Below, piece after piece: positions 36,894 through 46,033 of a stretch of DNA of 64,000 bases. The position numbers and the translations under genes were made by a program. The notes under the pieces were generated by a model that worked only from the letters and a program-made list of their open reading frames with translations, had not been told where the DNA came from and did not search any database. Each line of letters starts with the position of its first letter. Position 1 is the stretch's first letter. Source of the DNA: Corynebacterium hylobatis (GTDB lineage Bacteria; Actinomycetota; Actinomycetes; Mycobacteriales; Mycobacteriaceae); assembly GCF_003955685.1 (NCBI RefSeq), contig NZ_RXHJ01000005.1, positions 124,001 through 188,000 on the forward strand, given 5' to 3'.

Positions 36894-37808
36894 ATGGTGG
36901 CCATGTCCGTTGATCATCACACCTACTCCGCCACCCCGCGGGACTGGTGGCAGGCCGCACGCCCGCACACCTGGCCCAACGCCTTCGCCCCCGTCATCGC
37001 CGGATCCGGCGCCGCCGCCTACGCCGGCGGTTTCTCCTGGTGGCGGGCCCTGCTGGCTTTCGTGGTGGCCTGGGCCCTGATCATCGGCGTGAACTACGCC
37101 AACGACTACTCCGACGGCATCCGCGGCACCGATGAGGACCGCACCGGCCCGGCTCGGCTGACCGGCGGTGGCATCGCGAAGCCCGCCCACGTCAAACGCG
37201 CGGCCTTCCTCGCCTTCGGTCTCGCCGCGGTGGCCGGTGTGGCCCTCTCCCTGACCAGTGCCTGGTGGCTCATCCTCGTCGGCGCCGTGGCCATCGCGGG
37301 TGCCTGGTTCTACACCGGGGGCAAAAACCCCTACGGCTACCGGGGGCTCGGAGAGGTGGCGGTCTTCATCTTCTTCGGCCTGGTGGCGGTACTGGGCACC
37401 GAGTTCACCCAGGCCGGGGCGGTCAGCTGGCTGGGTCTGGCCTGTGCGGTGGCCATCGGTTCGATCTCCGCCTCGGTGAACCTGGCGAACAACCTGCGCG
37501 ACATCCCGTCCGACACCGCCTCCGGCAAGATCACCCTGGCTGTGCGCCTCGGCGACCGGTGGACCCGCCGGGTCTACACCGCCCTGGCCGCCACGCCCTT
37601 CCTCATCACCATGGTCATCGGGTGGTGGGAACCCCTGCTCCTGATCGCGATCATGGCGGTGCCGCTGGCCGTGCGCGGCATGAACACCGCCCTGCGCGGG
37701 GCGACCGGCCCGGCGCTGATCCCGCTGATCAAGTCCACCGGGCAGGCCATGCTGTTGTGGGCAGTGCTCACCGGCCTGGCCCTCTTCCTCAGCTCGCTGG
37801 GGCTGTAG
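36894..37808 (+). CDS. menA: 1,4-dihydroxy-2-naphthoate polyprenyltransferase
   Basis: A 304-residue UbiA-superfamily enzyme with about eight membrane helices that attaches the polyprenyl tail to DHNA at the membrane. The two Asp-rich motifs are NYANDYSDGIRGTDEDR and NNLRDIPSD. Start choice is unsure: GGAGG (36886-36890) lies 3 nt before ATG 36894, 6 nt before GTG 36897 and 12 nt before ATG 36903. The AEC carrier starts on the base after its stop codon, so the two are coupled. Confidence 0.94.
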   Translation: MVAMSVDHHTYSATPRDWWQAARPHTWPNAFAPVIAGSGAAAYAGGFSWWRALLAFVVAWALIIGVNYANDYSDGIRGTDEDRTGPARLTGGGIAKPAHVKRAAFLAFGLAAVAGVALSLTSAWWLILVGAVAIAGAWFYTGGKNPYGYRGLGEVAVFIFFGLVAVLGTEFTQAGAVSWLGLACAVAIGSISASVNLANNLRDIPSDTASGKITLAVRLGDRWTRRVYTALAATPFLITMVIGWWEPLLLIAIMAVPLAVRGMNTALRGATGPALIPLIKSTGQAMLLWAVLTGLALFLSSLGL

Positions 37809-38744
37809 ATGTCGGGGGTCATCACCGGCTTCGCCATCATCCTGGCAGTCATCGCCGTCGGCGCGATTCTGGCCCGCACCGGGGTGATCAAGGAGGACCG
37901 CGAACGCCTCGTGCTCAACCGCGTCGCCTTCTACGCCGCCTCCCCGGCGCTGCTGTTCACCTCGGTGGCCAACTCCGATGCGCAGACGTTGTTCTCACCC
38001 GTCATCGTGGTCATCTTCTTTGCGACGCTCGCGACCGCCGCCGTCTACATCCTCGCCTCGGCGCTGTTCTTCCGGCAGGACATCCCAACGACGACGATGG
38101 GTGCGGCCTCGGCCTGCTACTTCAACTCCGTCAACATCGGCCTGCCGGTGAGCGTCTACGTCCTCGGTGAGGCCACCTATGTCGTGCCGGTGCTCGTGCT
38201 GCAGATGGTGGTGTTCACGCCCTTCATCCTGGCAGGCCTGGGGGCTGAGGACGCCGGTGGGCGTTCCCGCGCGACGAAGATCCTCGACTCCATCCGCTCG
38301 GCGCTGCTGTCCCCCGTGGTCATCGGCTCCGTGCTGGGTCTGGTCGTCGCTGTCATCGGCCTGCAGATCCCGGATCCGGTCATGCGCCCCCTGGAGATCC
38401 TCGGCGGGGCCTCCATCCCGATGATCCTCATCAGCTTCGGCGCCTCCCTGCGCAACACCGCCCCGCTGGCCACCCCTGCGGACCGGCCCGGCACGATCGT
38501 CGCCACCGCCCTCAAGTTGGTCGGCATGCCGCTGATCGCCTGGCTCATCGCCCTGGGCATGGGGCTGTCCGGGGATGAGCTCTACGCCTCGGTCATCCTC
38601 GCCGCCCTGCCGGCGGCGCAGAACGTCTACAACTATGCCGCCTCCTACCAGCGCGGCATGATCATCGCCCGCGACACCGTCTTCCTCACCACCTTCGGGG
38701 CACTGCCCGTGATGATCGGCATCGCGCTGCTCTTCGGCCGTTAG
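37809..38744 (+). CDS. AEC (auxin efflux carrier) family transporter
   Basis: A 311-residue permease with about ten membrane helices in two halves. YFNSVNIGLPVSVYVLGEA and ALPAAQNVYNYAASYQRG are the crossover segments typical of AEC carriers. Bacterial members move small carboxylates such as malate; the substrate here is unknown. It starts directly after the menA stop, suggesting cotranscription, and overlaps the end of the convergent DUF4229 gene by 4 nt. Confidence 0.87.
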   Translation: MSGVITGFAIILAVIAVGAILARTGVIKEDRERLVLNRVAFYAASPALLFTSVANSDAQTLFSPVIVVIFFATLATAAVYILASALFFRQDIPTTTMGAASACYFNSVNIGLPVSVYVLGEATYVVPVLVLQMVVFTPFILAGLGAEDAGGRSRATKILDSIRSALLSPVVIGSVLGLVVAVIGLQIPDPVMRPLEILGGASIPMILISFGASLRNTAPLATPADRPGTIVATALKLVGMPLIAWLIALGMGLSGDELYASVILAALPAAQNVYNYAASYQRGMIIARDTVFLTTFGALPVMIGIALLFGR

Positions 38745-39061
38745 CGGTTCTCCAGCTCCCGGCGGACCCACTCCTTGCGGGCCTGGCGCTGCCCGTTCCA
38801 GGCGGCCACCGACTGGTTGGCTTCCACCCGCATGCCCTTGAACACCAGCATCGACAGCGGGAAGGCCACGATGAGGGCGAGGAGGGCGGACATGACCAGC
38901 GGGACGGGGGCATCGATAAGCACCGCGAACAACTGGATCACCACCGTCAACACCACGAACAGACCCAGGCGGGCGCCACCGTACTTCAGCAGCGACATGT
39001 TCGCCCGACGGCGGACCTGCGGATCCAGCTCCGGTGGAGCGTCAGAGGGGTGCTGGGACAT
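38741..39061 (-). CDS. DUF4229 membrane protein
   Basis: A 106-residue protein with two membrane helices (about 31-50 and 55-76) and a basic C-terminal tail (RQARKEWVRRELENR). RRRANMSLLKYGGARL and LLALIVAFPLSMLVFKGMR fit DUF4229. Function unknown. ATG 39061 (MSQHPSDAPP) is used; GTG 39079 would add six residues, and neither has a clear ribosome-binding site. It diverges from the next small gene. Confidence 0.7.
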   Translation of the reverse strand: MSQHPSDAPPELDPQVRRRANMSLLKYGGARLGLFVVLTVVIQLFAVLIDAPVPLVMSALLALIVAFPLSMLVFKGMRVEANQSVAAWNGQRQARKEWVRRELENR

Positions 39062-39139
39062 CGGCTCAGGTGCAGTCACACCCTGCAGCTTACTAGGGCC
39101 TACCGGGGTCCGTAAGCTGGACACCAGGAAGGAGGAACC

Positions 39140-39424
39140 ATGGGACGTCTGCTACTCGTACTGCTCATCATCGTTGCCATCGTGCTGCTCTGGAAGGCCT
39201 TCGGGCCCAGGTCCTGGAAGCGCAACCAGGCGGCGACCCCCGAGCCGCGCGCCATCAAGGGCCCGGACGACGACGAGGAATTCCTCTGGAATCTGGAGAA
39301 GAACCGCTTCAAGCAACGCCGCGCACGCGAGGCTGCCGAACGCGAGGAGGAGGAACGCCGTCGGCGCGCCGAGGAACGGTACCAACGGAAAGACCCGGAG
39401 GAGGTCGAGGAGCCCGACAAATAG
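39140..39424 (+). CDS. Small hypothetical protein with one membrane helix and charged coiled coil
   Basis: A 94-residue protein of unknown function: membrane helix about 3-20 (RLLLVLLIIVAIVLLWKAF), linker, then a highly charged helix (RRAREAAEREEEERRRRAEE) predicted to be a coiled coil. GGAAGGAGGAACC directly before the ATG is one of the best ribosome-binding sites in the window, and a perfect terminator follows, so it is a real monocistronic gene. It may anchor a cytosolic complex to the membrane. Confidence 0.7.
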   Translation: MGRLLLVLLIIVAIVLLWKAFGPRSWKRNQAATPEPRAIKGPDDDEEFLWNLEKNRFKQRRAREAAEREEEERRRRAEERYQRKDPEEVEEPDK

Positions 39425-39444
39425 GGCCTCCCCGATCAACAGGT

Positions 39445-39478
39445 CCGCGGCCGGTCACCATGACCGGCCGCGGTTTTT
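39445..39478 (+). terminator. Intrinsic terminator
   Basis: Perfect 13-bp stem CCGCGGCCGGTCA/TGACCGGCCGCGG with a 3-nt loop followed by TTTTT, 20 nt after the small coiled-coil gene. Confidence 0.92.
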
Positions 39479-39499
39479 CCTGTCTGCAGGTGGCGCCCG

Positions 39500-39796
39500 C
39501 TACTGGTCGCCGTCCGCGTCGAAACTCATGCGCAGGCCGAGGGCATGGGCGACGGCCGAAACCTTCTCCCAGCGCACACCCGTGCCCCCGTGCTCAATGG
39601 TGTGCAGCGTGGAGCGCGACACCCCGGCCCTCTCCGCGATGTCGGCCTGCAGGGCCCCGATCTCCCGGCGGCGCTCCGCCAGCTGCTGACCGAGGGCGAG
39701 CAGGACCGGATCATCGCCGGCAGGTTTGCCCGTCTTCTTCCGGGGTGCTGATGTTCCAGGCACAGTCCCGTCCTTCCGTTCAGCAGAGGTTGTCAA
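39500..39796 (-). CDS. XRE-type helix-turn-helix regulator
   Basis: A 98-residue DNA-binding protein. After a 25-residue basic N-terminal arm, the HTH is LGQQLAERRREIGALQADIA then ERAGVSRSTLHTIEHGGTGV, a Cro/C1-type fold. The C-terminal piece WEKVSAVAHALGLRMSFDAD is usual for small HigA-like or stand-alone regulators. No toxin gene is adjacent. It lies 38 nt upstream of ccsB's end on the same strand and may regulate itself; targets are unknown. Confidence 0.78.
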   Translation of the reverse strand: MTTSAERKDGTVPGTSAPRKKTGKPAGDDPVLLALGQQLAERRREIGALQADIAERAGVSRSTLHTIEHGGTGVRWEKVSAVAHALGLRMSFDADGDQ

Positions 39797-39834
39797 TGGC
39801 TTCCGATTCTAGCCCGGAGTCTAACCCGGTTGCT

Positions 39835-40842
39835 TTAGTTCAGGCCGGCGTAGGAGTGCAGGCCACTGACGACCATGTTGATGAAGAAGAGGTTGAAGAT
39901 CATCGTGGACAGGGCGAGGACGTTGATCCAGGCGGCCTTGTGGTTGCGCCAGCCGGCGGTCGCACGGGCGTGCAGGTAGGCGGCGTAGAGGACCCAGGAG
40001 ATCAGCGAAACGGTCTCCTTGGGGTCCCAACCCCAGAACCGGCCCCAGGCAGCCTCCGCCCAGATGGCGCCGAGGACGATGCCCAGGCCGAGGACCGGCA
40101 GGGTGAGGATGGCTGACTTATAGGCCAGTCCGTCCAGTTTCTTCGCGTTGGGCAGCGGCTTGGCCAGCATGCCGAAGAAGCCGCGCTCCCTGCCCTGGGG
40201 CTGCCAGATGCGCAGGAGGTAGAGCAGGGAGGCCATACCGGAGAGGATGCCGATGGCACCGCCGGCCGAGACCGTGGAGACGTGGATCGGCAGCCAGTAG
40301 GACTGCAGGGCGGGGACGACCGGGGCGGAATCGGCGTAGAGCTTGGTGCCGCCGAAGAAGAGCAGCGCCAGGATCGGCACCAGCAGCCACGGCCAGACGA
40401 TGCGCCACTCCTTGCGCTGGATGACCACGGCTGCGGCGATCATGGTGAAGGCGGTGATCACCAGCACGTACTCATAGAGGTTGCCGAAGGGGAAACGCTC
40501 CGTTGCCAGGCCACGCAGGACTGCGGAGGCAGCATGGACGATGATGCCCAGCCAGACCACCGACTGGGTCATGCCACCGAATTTGTTGGCACCCGCCTCA
40601 AGCTTCTCCACTTCCCCCAGGGTGGGCACCGCCTCGTCGGTCCCGGCAACCACGTCGGAACCCCCGGCACCCACTGCCACCAGTTCCTTCTCCTCCGCAC
40701 GGACAACCGCACGGCGGGCGTCGATGACGCTCTGCATGCGACCGTAGTACACGAGTGAGAGCACCAGGGCCAGCAGGTAGATCACGAACGCCGACTGGAA
40801 GGCGACGTCCGAGAAGTTGGAGAGAGTCTGATTGACAGGCAT
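39835..40842 (-). CDS. ccsB: Cytochrome c biogenesis protein CcsB (CcsA type)
   Basis: A 335-residue membrane protein of the system II heme handling complex. The heme-binding WGRFWGWDPKETVSLISWVL (tryptophan-rich WWD-like motif) and flanking His residues (GIIVHAASA, LPIHVSTVSAGG) are present, with about eight helices. With ResB it carries heme across the membrane and attaches it to apocytochrome c. The ATG at 40842 (MPVNQTLSN) is used. It is the last gene of the tlpA-ccdA-resB-ccsB run. The gap to resB (40843-40945) is non-coding. Confidence 0.93.
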   Translation of the reverse strand: MPVNQTLSNFSDVAFQSAFVIYLLALVLSLVYYGRMQSVIDARRAVVRAEEKELVAVGAGGSDVVAGTDEAVPTLGEVEKLEAGANKFGGMTQSVVWLGIIVHAASAVLRGLATERFPFGNLYEYVLVITAFTMIAAAVVIQRKEWRIVWPWLLVPILALLFFGGTKLYADSAPVVPALQSYWLPIHVSTVSAGGAIGILSGMASLLYLLRIWQPQGRERGFFGMLAKPLPNAKKLDGLAYKSAILTLPVLGLGIVLGAIWAEAAWGRFWGWDPKETVSLISWVLYAAYLHARATAGWRNHKAAWINVLALSTMIFNLFFINMVVSGLHSYAGLN

Positions 40843-40945
40843 GTGTGGGGACACCCTCAAAAGTCGGATAGCGGGAGTAATACTCCTGTGACGCTACCCC
40901 ACCTTGAGAGGCTTCTCCAACCCTTGGGGGACGCCAAATCCAACT

Positions 40946-42604
40946 TTAGGTGGAGACCCGCAAGGCGTCCGCAGGCACAAGTTCATCATCATCCACCTCG
41001 TCCGGATCGGGCAGACCCAGCAGCTCACGGTGGATGCGGTCGAACTCCGGACCCCAGCCCGCCCGGTCGGTACGTGCCAGGCCACCGAGCTCGAGACGGG
41101 TGGAGCCGTCGGCCAGCGGGGTGAAACGGATCCAGATGCGGCGGCGCCTGATCAGCAGCGAGCCCACGAGCGCCGCGAGCATGACCACGGTGGTCACCAG
41201 AACCCAGCTCTGGAAGGGATCCCGGGAGATCTGGTAGTTGGCGAACTCGCTGGCACCGTCGAAGGTGACGGTGGTGCCGTCGTCCAGGGTGACGCTGTCA
41301 CCCTGGAGCAGGTTGACACGCTCGATCTTCTGCAGCTGCCCGGAGTGCAGCAGCGCCGTGTCCAGACTGAACAGGGACTGGGCCCGGCCGGTGTCCAGGC
41401 CGGCGTCACCGCGGTAGATGTCGATGGCGACTGCCGGATCGTTCATCGCCGGGAACTGCGAGGTCAACAACTCGTTGTTCTCCCCCTCCCACTGGGCGGT
41501 GGGCGCGAACAGGCCCTGGATGGCCAGCTGGTTCTGGCGGCGGTCGAACAGGTCCGGGTACAGGCCCGCGGGCGGGTCGAAACGCATGACGCCGGAGGAC
41601 AGGAAGAAGGTCGGGTCATCGGGGCGCCACTGGACGGTCTGCGTGCGGGACTCACCGTCGGGCCAGGTCACCGTGAAGGTGGGGGCGAAACCGTGGCCCT
41701 GCAGGTAGACGCGGTCACCGGCGATACGCAGCGGGTGGTTGACCTTCAGCTCGTAATCGGTCCACTCCTCCTTGGGCAGGTTGATGTCCTCGCCCAGGGC
41801 GTAGGAGATGTTCGAGGTGAACATCTCGGCCTGGCCGTTGGGCAGGTAGTCGGCAGCGAAGTCGTGGGCATCGAAGCAGAAGGTGGTCAGTCCGGTGCCG
41901 TCGAAGAGCGGTCCGGCACGGAAGGAGTCGTAGTTGGCGGTCGAGGTGTTGCAGAACTCGGTGTTCTGCTCGATCGGTGGGGTCTCGTAGTTGCCGGATT
42001 CGGTGACCACGATGACATGGCCCTCGTAGTAGACCATCCGGCCGAGCGCGACGGTGACGATCATGCCGACCAGTCCCAGGTGGAAGAGCAGGTTGGCCAT
42101 TTCCCGGCCGTAACCGCGTTCGGCGGACAGCGAGAACTTCCCCGCCCGATCCTCCGCTGCGCTGTACTCGGCGACCTTCCAGCGCTTCAGCAGCTGGCGG
42201 GCATGCTCCGTGACCTCCGCCACCGGCCGGTCCGTGGTGCCCTCCGCATGCAGCGGCAGCCGGCCCAGGTTCCTCGGTGCCCGGGTGGGCGGGGTCTTCC
42301 ACGCAACGTAGTGATCCTTCGAACGCGGCAGAATGCAGCCGACGAGAGAGATCGTCAGCAGCGTGAGGATGGCGATGAACCAGGTGGATTCGAAGACGTC
42401 GAAAAGCTGCAGCGAATCATAGATCTCGGCGAGCCGGCCGTTGTTGGCGATGTACTCGTTGACGTTGTCCTGGTTGAGGCTGCGCTGCGGGAGCAGCGCG
42501 CCGGGGATGGCGACGATGGCGAGGATGAACAGCAGCACCAGGGCGGTGCGCATGCTGGTCAGCCAGTGCCAGGCCTTCTTGAGGTACGTCACGACCGTAC
42601 GCAA
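40946..42604 (-). CDS. resB: Cytochrome c biogenesis protein ResB
   Basis: A 552-residue ResB/Ccs1 protein. Three N-terminal and middle helices (about 15-40, 75-95, 165-190) precede a large extracytoplasmic domain, and a final helix lies about 460-485 before a charged tail. SMRTALVLLFILAIVAIPGA and QRSLNQDNVNEYI open the family signature. It is the partner of CcsB in heme delivery. It follows ccdA by 22 nt on the same strand. Confidence 0.94.
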   Translation of the reverse strand: MRTVVTYLKKAWHWLTSMRTALVLLFILAIVAIPGALLPQRSLNQDNVNEYIANNGRLAEIYDSLQLFDVFESTWFIAILTLLTISLVGCILPRSKDHYVAWKTPPTRAPRNLGRLPLHAEGTTDRPVAEVTEHARQLLKRWKVAEYSAAEDRAGKFSLSAERGYGREMANLLFHLGLVGMIVTVALGRMVYYEGHVIVVTESGNYETPPIEQNTEFCNTSTANYDSFRAGPLFDGTGLTTFCFDAHDFAADYLPNGQAEMFTSNISYALGEDINLPKEEWTDYELKVNHPLRIAGDRVYLQGHGFAPTFTVTWPDGESRTQTVQWRPDDPTFFLSSGVMRFDPPAGLYPDLFDRRQNQLAIQGLFAPTAQWEGENNELLTSQFPAMNDPAVAIDIYRGDAGLDTGRAQSLFSLDTALLHSGQLQKIERVNLLQGDSVTLDDGTTVTFDGASEFANYQISRDPFQSWVLVTTVVMLAALVGSLLIRRRRIWIRFTPLADGSTRLELGGLARTDRAGWGPEFDRIHRELLGLPDPDEVDDDELVPADALRVST

Positions 42605-42626
42605 TGGGACTCCTACTGAAACGGTT

Positions 42627-43421
42627 CTAGATGAGGGTGGCGCCGTACTCGACGGTCCACTGGCGCACGAAGTTGATGAAGTGGGCCCACGCGCCGGTGA
42701 GCAGTGCCACGCCGACCGCGATCATGAGGGCGCCGCCGATCATCTGGATCCTGCGGGAGTGCTCCCGCAGCCAGCTGAAGGTGCGCATGGCGCGCGCCGA
42801 ACCCAGGGCAATGAGCAGGAAGGGCAGTCCCAGGCCGAGACAGTAGCCGATGATGAGCAGGACGCCGCGGGCTGCGGTCATGCCCTCGGTGCCGGCGGAG
42901 ACGGAGATGATCGCCGCCAGGGTGGGGCCCAGGCAGGGGGTCCAACCCAGGGCGAAGACACCACCGAGCAGCGGTGCGCCCAGCCAGGTGGTCCAGCGCT
43001 TCGGCGCCAGACGGGTGTCCCGCTGCAGGGCCGGGACCATGCCCATGAAGACCAGTCCCATGAGGATGGTGATCACGCCACCGACCCGCATGAGGGTCTC
43101 CGCGTTGAGGGTGAGCATGCTGATCGCCCCGAAGACGGTGACGGTGGCCAGCACGAACACGACGGTGAAGCCGAGGATGAACATGAGGGCTGCACCGGCG
43201 ACGGCCCACTGGCGTTTCTTCGTCACCACGGCGCCGTACTCGGGGTCGGGGCGGACCTCACCGCCGACCACGCCGGCCAGGTAAGACATGTAACCGGGCA
43301 CGAGCGGGACCACACACGGGGAGGCGAAACTCACCAGGCCGGCCGCGGCAGCGGCCAGCAGACCGAGCAGCAGCGGACCGGAGGCCGCCATATCCGCGAA
43401 GAGGACTCCGATGTCGGTCAC
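42627..43421 (-). CDS. ccdA: Cytochrome c biogenesis protein CcdA
   Basis: A 264-residue thiol-disulfide electron carrier with six membrane helices. The two active Cys are visible in [19 protein letters not shown] and [16 protein letters not shown]. It moves reducing power from thioredoxin to the outside thioredoxin-like lipoprotein, keeping cytochrome c heme-binding cysteines reduced. Its start overlaps the stop of the TlpA-like gene by 4 nt, which indicates translational coupling. Confidence 0.94.
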   Translation of the reverse strand: MTDIGVLFADMAASGPLLLGLLAAAAAGLVSFASPCVVPLVPGYMSYLAGVVGGEVRPDPEYGAVVTKKRQWAVAGAALMFILGFTVVFVLATVTVFGAISMLTLNAETLMRVGGVITILMGLVFMGMVPALQRDTRLAPKRWTTWLGAPLLGGVFALGWTPCLGPTLAAIISVSAGTEGMTAARGVLLIIGYCLGLGLPFLLIALGSARAMRTFSWLREHSRRIQMIGGALMIAVGVALLTGAWAHFINFVRQWTVEYGATLI

Positions 43422-44017
43422 ACGTCCGCCTCAGCGAGCGGCAGGGCGACATCGAGGATGTCATCCGCGGTGACCTCCCGCAGGAAGACCGCGGCCGGAC
43501 GGTGTTCCTTGTCCAGCACGATCGTCGTGGGGATGACGGAGGTGGGCACGCCGCCGAGTGCGGCTGCGCTGCGGAACGGCGGGTCGTAGATCGACGGGTA
43601 GGTTACGCCGTTGTCGGTGATGAAGTCCTGCGCGATGGTCTGGTTGTAGTCACGGACGTTGATGCCCAGGACGGTGCCGCCGAGAGGTTCGAGGGTGTCC
43701 TGCACGTTCTGCAGGTCGTCGACCTCCGCACGGCAGGGGGCGCACCACTGGCCCCAGGCGTTGAGCACGACGACCTCGCCGGCGAAGTCCGAGAGGTTGA
43801 TGGTCTCTCCTTCGGCCATGAGGGAGTCGCCGCCGAACTCCGGCAGCGGGGCGCGCTCGTCCTCCTCGTAGAGGATCTCTGTCTGCCCGCCGGGCGAGTG
43901 GAACTGGAAGGTGCCGCCGACGGCCACCGCGCTCTTCGCTGCGTCCGGATCGGTCGCACAGGCGGTGAGCAGCAGGGAGGCGGCGGTGAGCAGGGCTGCG
44001 ATCGCGCGCAGACGCAT
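43418..44017 (-). CDS. TlpA/ResA-like thiol-disulfide lipoprotein
   Basis: A 199-residue exported protein. The lipobox is LLLTAC, with Cys20 as the lipidation site, followed by an extracytoplasmic thioredoxin fold with the active site [11 protein letters not shown] and the cis-proline region [10 protein letters not shown]. It most likely reduces apocytochrome c cysteines using electrons from CcdA. It lies between the phosphatase gene (1 nt apart) and ccdA (4-nt overlap). Confidence 0.92.
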   Translation of the reverse strand: MRLRAIAALLTAASLLLTACATDPDAAKSAVAVGGTFQFHSPGGQTEILYEEDERAPLPEFGGDSLMAEGETINLSDFAGEVVVLNAWGQWCAPCRAEVDDLQNVQDTLEPLGGTVLGINVRDYNQTIAQDFITDNGVTYPSIYDPPFRSAAALGGVPTSVIPTTIVLDKEHRPAAVFLREVTADDILDVALPLAEADV

Positions 44018-44018
44018 G

Positions 44019-44621
44019 TCAGATGTCCTTAGCAGGTGTGGTGTAGAAGATGTCGGTGATGTCCCGGCCCTCGAAGACCAGGGAGGTCACGGAGGCGATG
44101 TCGCACTGACGGCTGGCGTGCGCCAGGGGCAGGCCCAGCGCGGAGCGCTGCACCATGACGATGGGCAGCTGGTGGCTGACCAGAATCGCCTCGTGGCCCT
44201 CCGCCTTCTGGCGGGCCTGCTCCACGGCGCCCATCATCCGCTCGGCGATGTCTACGTAGGCCTCGCCCCAGCTGGGTTCAAAGGGGTTGATCATCAGCGG
44301 CCAGCGGACCGGGTTCCACAGCTGGGAACGCCAGCCCTTGGTGCGCAGTCCCTCGAAGCGGTTGCCTGCCTCGACGATCTCGGGCACGGTCTCCACCTCG
44401 AGGCCGGTGACCTCGGCGAAGGGCTCGGAGGTCTCCTGGACGCGCTGTAGCGGGGAGGCACCCAGGTAGGTGACGTCATGGCCCTCGAAGGAACGGGCCA
44501 CCCTGGCGGCCTGGGAACGGCCGCGGGAGGACAGGTGGTAGCCGGGGATGGTTCCGTAGAGGATCCGGTCCGGGTTGTGGACCTCGCCGTGACGGACGAG
44601 GTGGACAATCGTGTGCGACAT
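44019..44621 (-). CDS. Histidine phosphatase family protein
   Basis: A 200-residue phosphoglycerate mutase-like phosphatase. The phosphohistidine motif is HLVRHGEVHNP (RHG), with LSSRGRSQA and the second His in AILVSHQLPIVM. The true substrate is unknown; the superfamily includes sugar phosphatases and cofactor phosphatases. It is tightly packed between hemL (9 nt) and the TlpA-like gene (1 nt), so it is cotranscribed with the heme and cytochrome genes. Confidence 0.9.
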   Translation of the reverse strand: MSHTIVHLVRHGEVHNPDRILYGTIPGYHLSSRGRSQAARVARSFEGHDVTYLGASPLQRVQETSEPFAEVTGLEVETVPEIVEAGNRFEGLRTKGWRSQLWNPVRWPLMINPFEPSWGEAYVDIAERMMGAVEQARQKAEGHEAILVSHQLPIVMVQRSALGLPLAHASRQCDIASVTSLVFEGRDITDIFYTTPAKDI

Positions 44622-44630
44622 GCCTGTTCC

Positions 44631-45938
44631 TTATGCGGTTGCTGCGGCGGCCGCCCGGGCGGCGGGGACGAGTGCTTCCTCGATCCGGGAGAAATCATCG
44701 TCCGTCAGCGCCGTCGACACAAACCAGGTCTCGAACACGCTCGGCGGGGCGTAGATCCCGTGGTCGAGCAGGGCATGGAAGAAGGGCGGGAACCGGAAGG
44801 TGTCCGCGGCCTTCATGTCCGCGAAGTTGTGGCCCTCGCCCTCGGCGAAACGCACGGAGAAGAAGGTCTCGGCGCGCTGGATGTGGTGGGCCACGCCCTC
44901 CCGGCTCAGCGCCTCGGAGATCAGGCCGGAAATGCGGTCCGCGTGACTGTTCAGCGTGGGGTAGATGTCCTCGGAGGCCAGGCGCAGGGAGGCCAGGCCG
45001 GCGGCCATCGCGACGGGGTTACCCGACAGGGTGCCCGCCTGGTAGACGGGACCGGAGGGGGCGAGGTGTTCCATGATGTCGGCGCGACCACCGAAGGCGG
45101 CGGCCGGCAGGCCACCGGAGACGACCTTGCCGAAGGTGGTCAGGTCGCCGGCCACACCGTCGACGCCGTACCAGCCGGAGTATGAGGTGCGGAAGCCGGT
45201 CATGACCTCATCCATGATCAGCAGTGCACCCTCGGCGTGGGCGAGCTGCTTGAGCGTGGCGTTGAAGCCCTCCCGCGGGGCGACGGTGCCCATGTTGCCG
45301 GCGGCCGCCTCGGTGATGACTGCGGCGATCTCGCCGGGGTGCTCGGCGAAGGCCCGCTGCACGGCCTCGAGGTCGTTGTAGGGCACGACGATGGTGTCGG
45401 CTGCCGACGCCCCCGTCACACCCGGGGAGTCCGGCAGGGCGAAGGTGGCCACGCCGGAACCGGCGGCGGCCAGCAGTGCGTCGACGTGCCCGTGGTAGCA
45501 GCCCTCGAATTTGATGATCTTCGACCGGCCGGTGAAACCGCGGGCCAGGCGTACGGCCGACATGGTGGCCTCGGTGCCGGAGTTGACCAGACGGACCTCC
45601 TCCACGGAGGTGCGGTCCACGATCATCTGGGCCAGCTCGATCTCCGCGAGGGTGGGCGCACCGAAGGACAGGCCCTTGAGGGTGGCCTCGCGCACGGCCT
45701 CGACGATCTCCGGGTGGGCGTTGCCGTTGAGCATCGGCCCCCAGGAGCAGACCAGGTCCACGTATTCGTTGCCGTCCACGTCCACGAGGGTGGAGCCGTG
45801 GGCCGATTCAATGAAGCGGGCCTGGCCGCCGACGGATCCGAAGGCCCGGACCGGGGAGTTCACCCCTCCGGGGATGAGGGTGCGTGCACGGTCGTGCAGC
45901 TGTGCGGACTGCTGGGTACGGGCGGACGTCAGACTCAT
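44631..45938 (-). CDS. hemL: Glutamate-1-semialdehyde 2,1-aminomutase
   Basis: A 435-residue PLP enzyme making 5-aminolevulinate, the second C5-pathway step after HemA. Typical segments are [51 protein letters not shown] (PLP Asp) and [20 protein letters not shown], whose Lys binds PLP. The ATG at 45938 ([10 protein letters not shown]) has TATGAT 7 nt upstream, implying a leaderless transcript. Alternative starts at 45947 and 45950 lie in that -10. It heads the hemL-phosphatase-tlpA-ccdA-resB-ccsB unit. Confidence 0.96.
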   Translation of the reverse strand: MSLTSARTQQSAQLHDRARTLIPGGVNSPVRAFGSVGGQARFIESAHGSTLVDVDGNEYVDLVCSWGPMLNGNAHPEIVEAVREATLKGLSFGAPTLAEIELAQMIVDRTSVEEVRLVNSGTEATMSAVRLARGFTGRSKIIKFEGCYHGHVDALLAAAGSGVATFALPDSPGVTGASAADTIVVPYNDLEAVQRAFAEHPGEIAAVITEAAAGNMGTVAPREGFNATLKQLAHAEGALLIMDEVMTGFRTSYSGWYGVDGVAGDLTTFGKVVSGGLPAAAFGGRADIMEHLAPSGPVYQAGTLSGNPVAMAAGLASLRLASEDIYPTLNSHADRISGLISEALSREGVAHHIQRAETFFSVRFAEGEGHNFADMKAADTFRFPPFFHALLDHGIYAPPSVFETWFVSTALTDDDFSRIEEALVPAARAAAAATA

Positions 45939-45945
45939 GCCGACC

Positions 45946-45951
45946 ATCATA
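45946..45951 (-). promoter_or_regulatory. -10 of hemL, leaderless
   Basis: TATGAT 7 nt before the hemL ATG, with TTAACC about 17 nt upstream as a weak -35. Confidence 0.5.
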
Positions 45952-46033
45952 CGGCCGGGGTCAACCGGGGTTAAACTTTCCCCCCGACCGGTTGACGGAT
46001 CCCCGTATGTTTCCGTATGCACCGTCACAGCTC

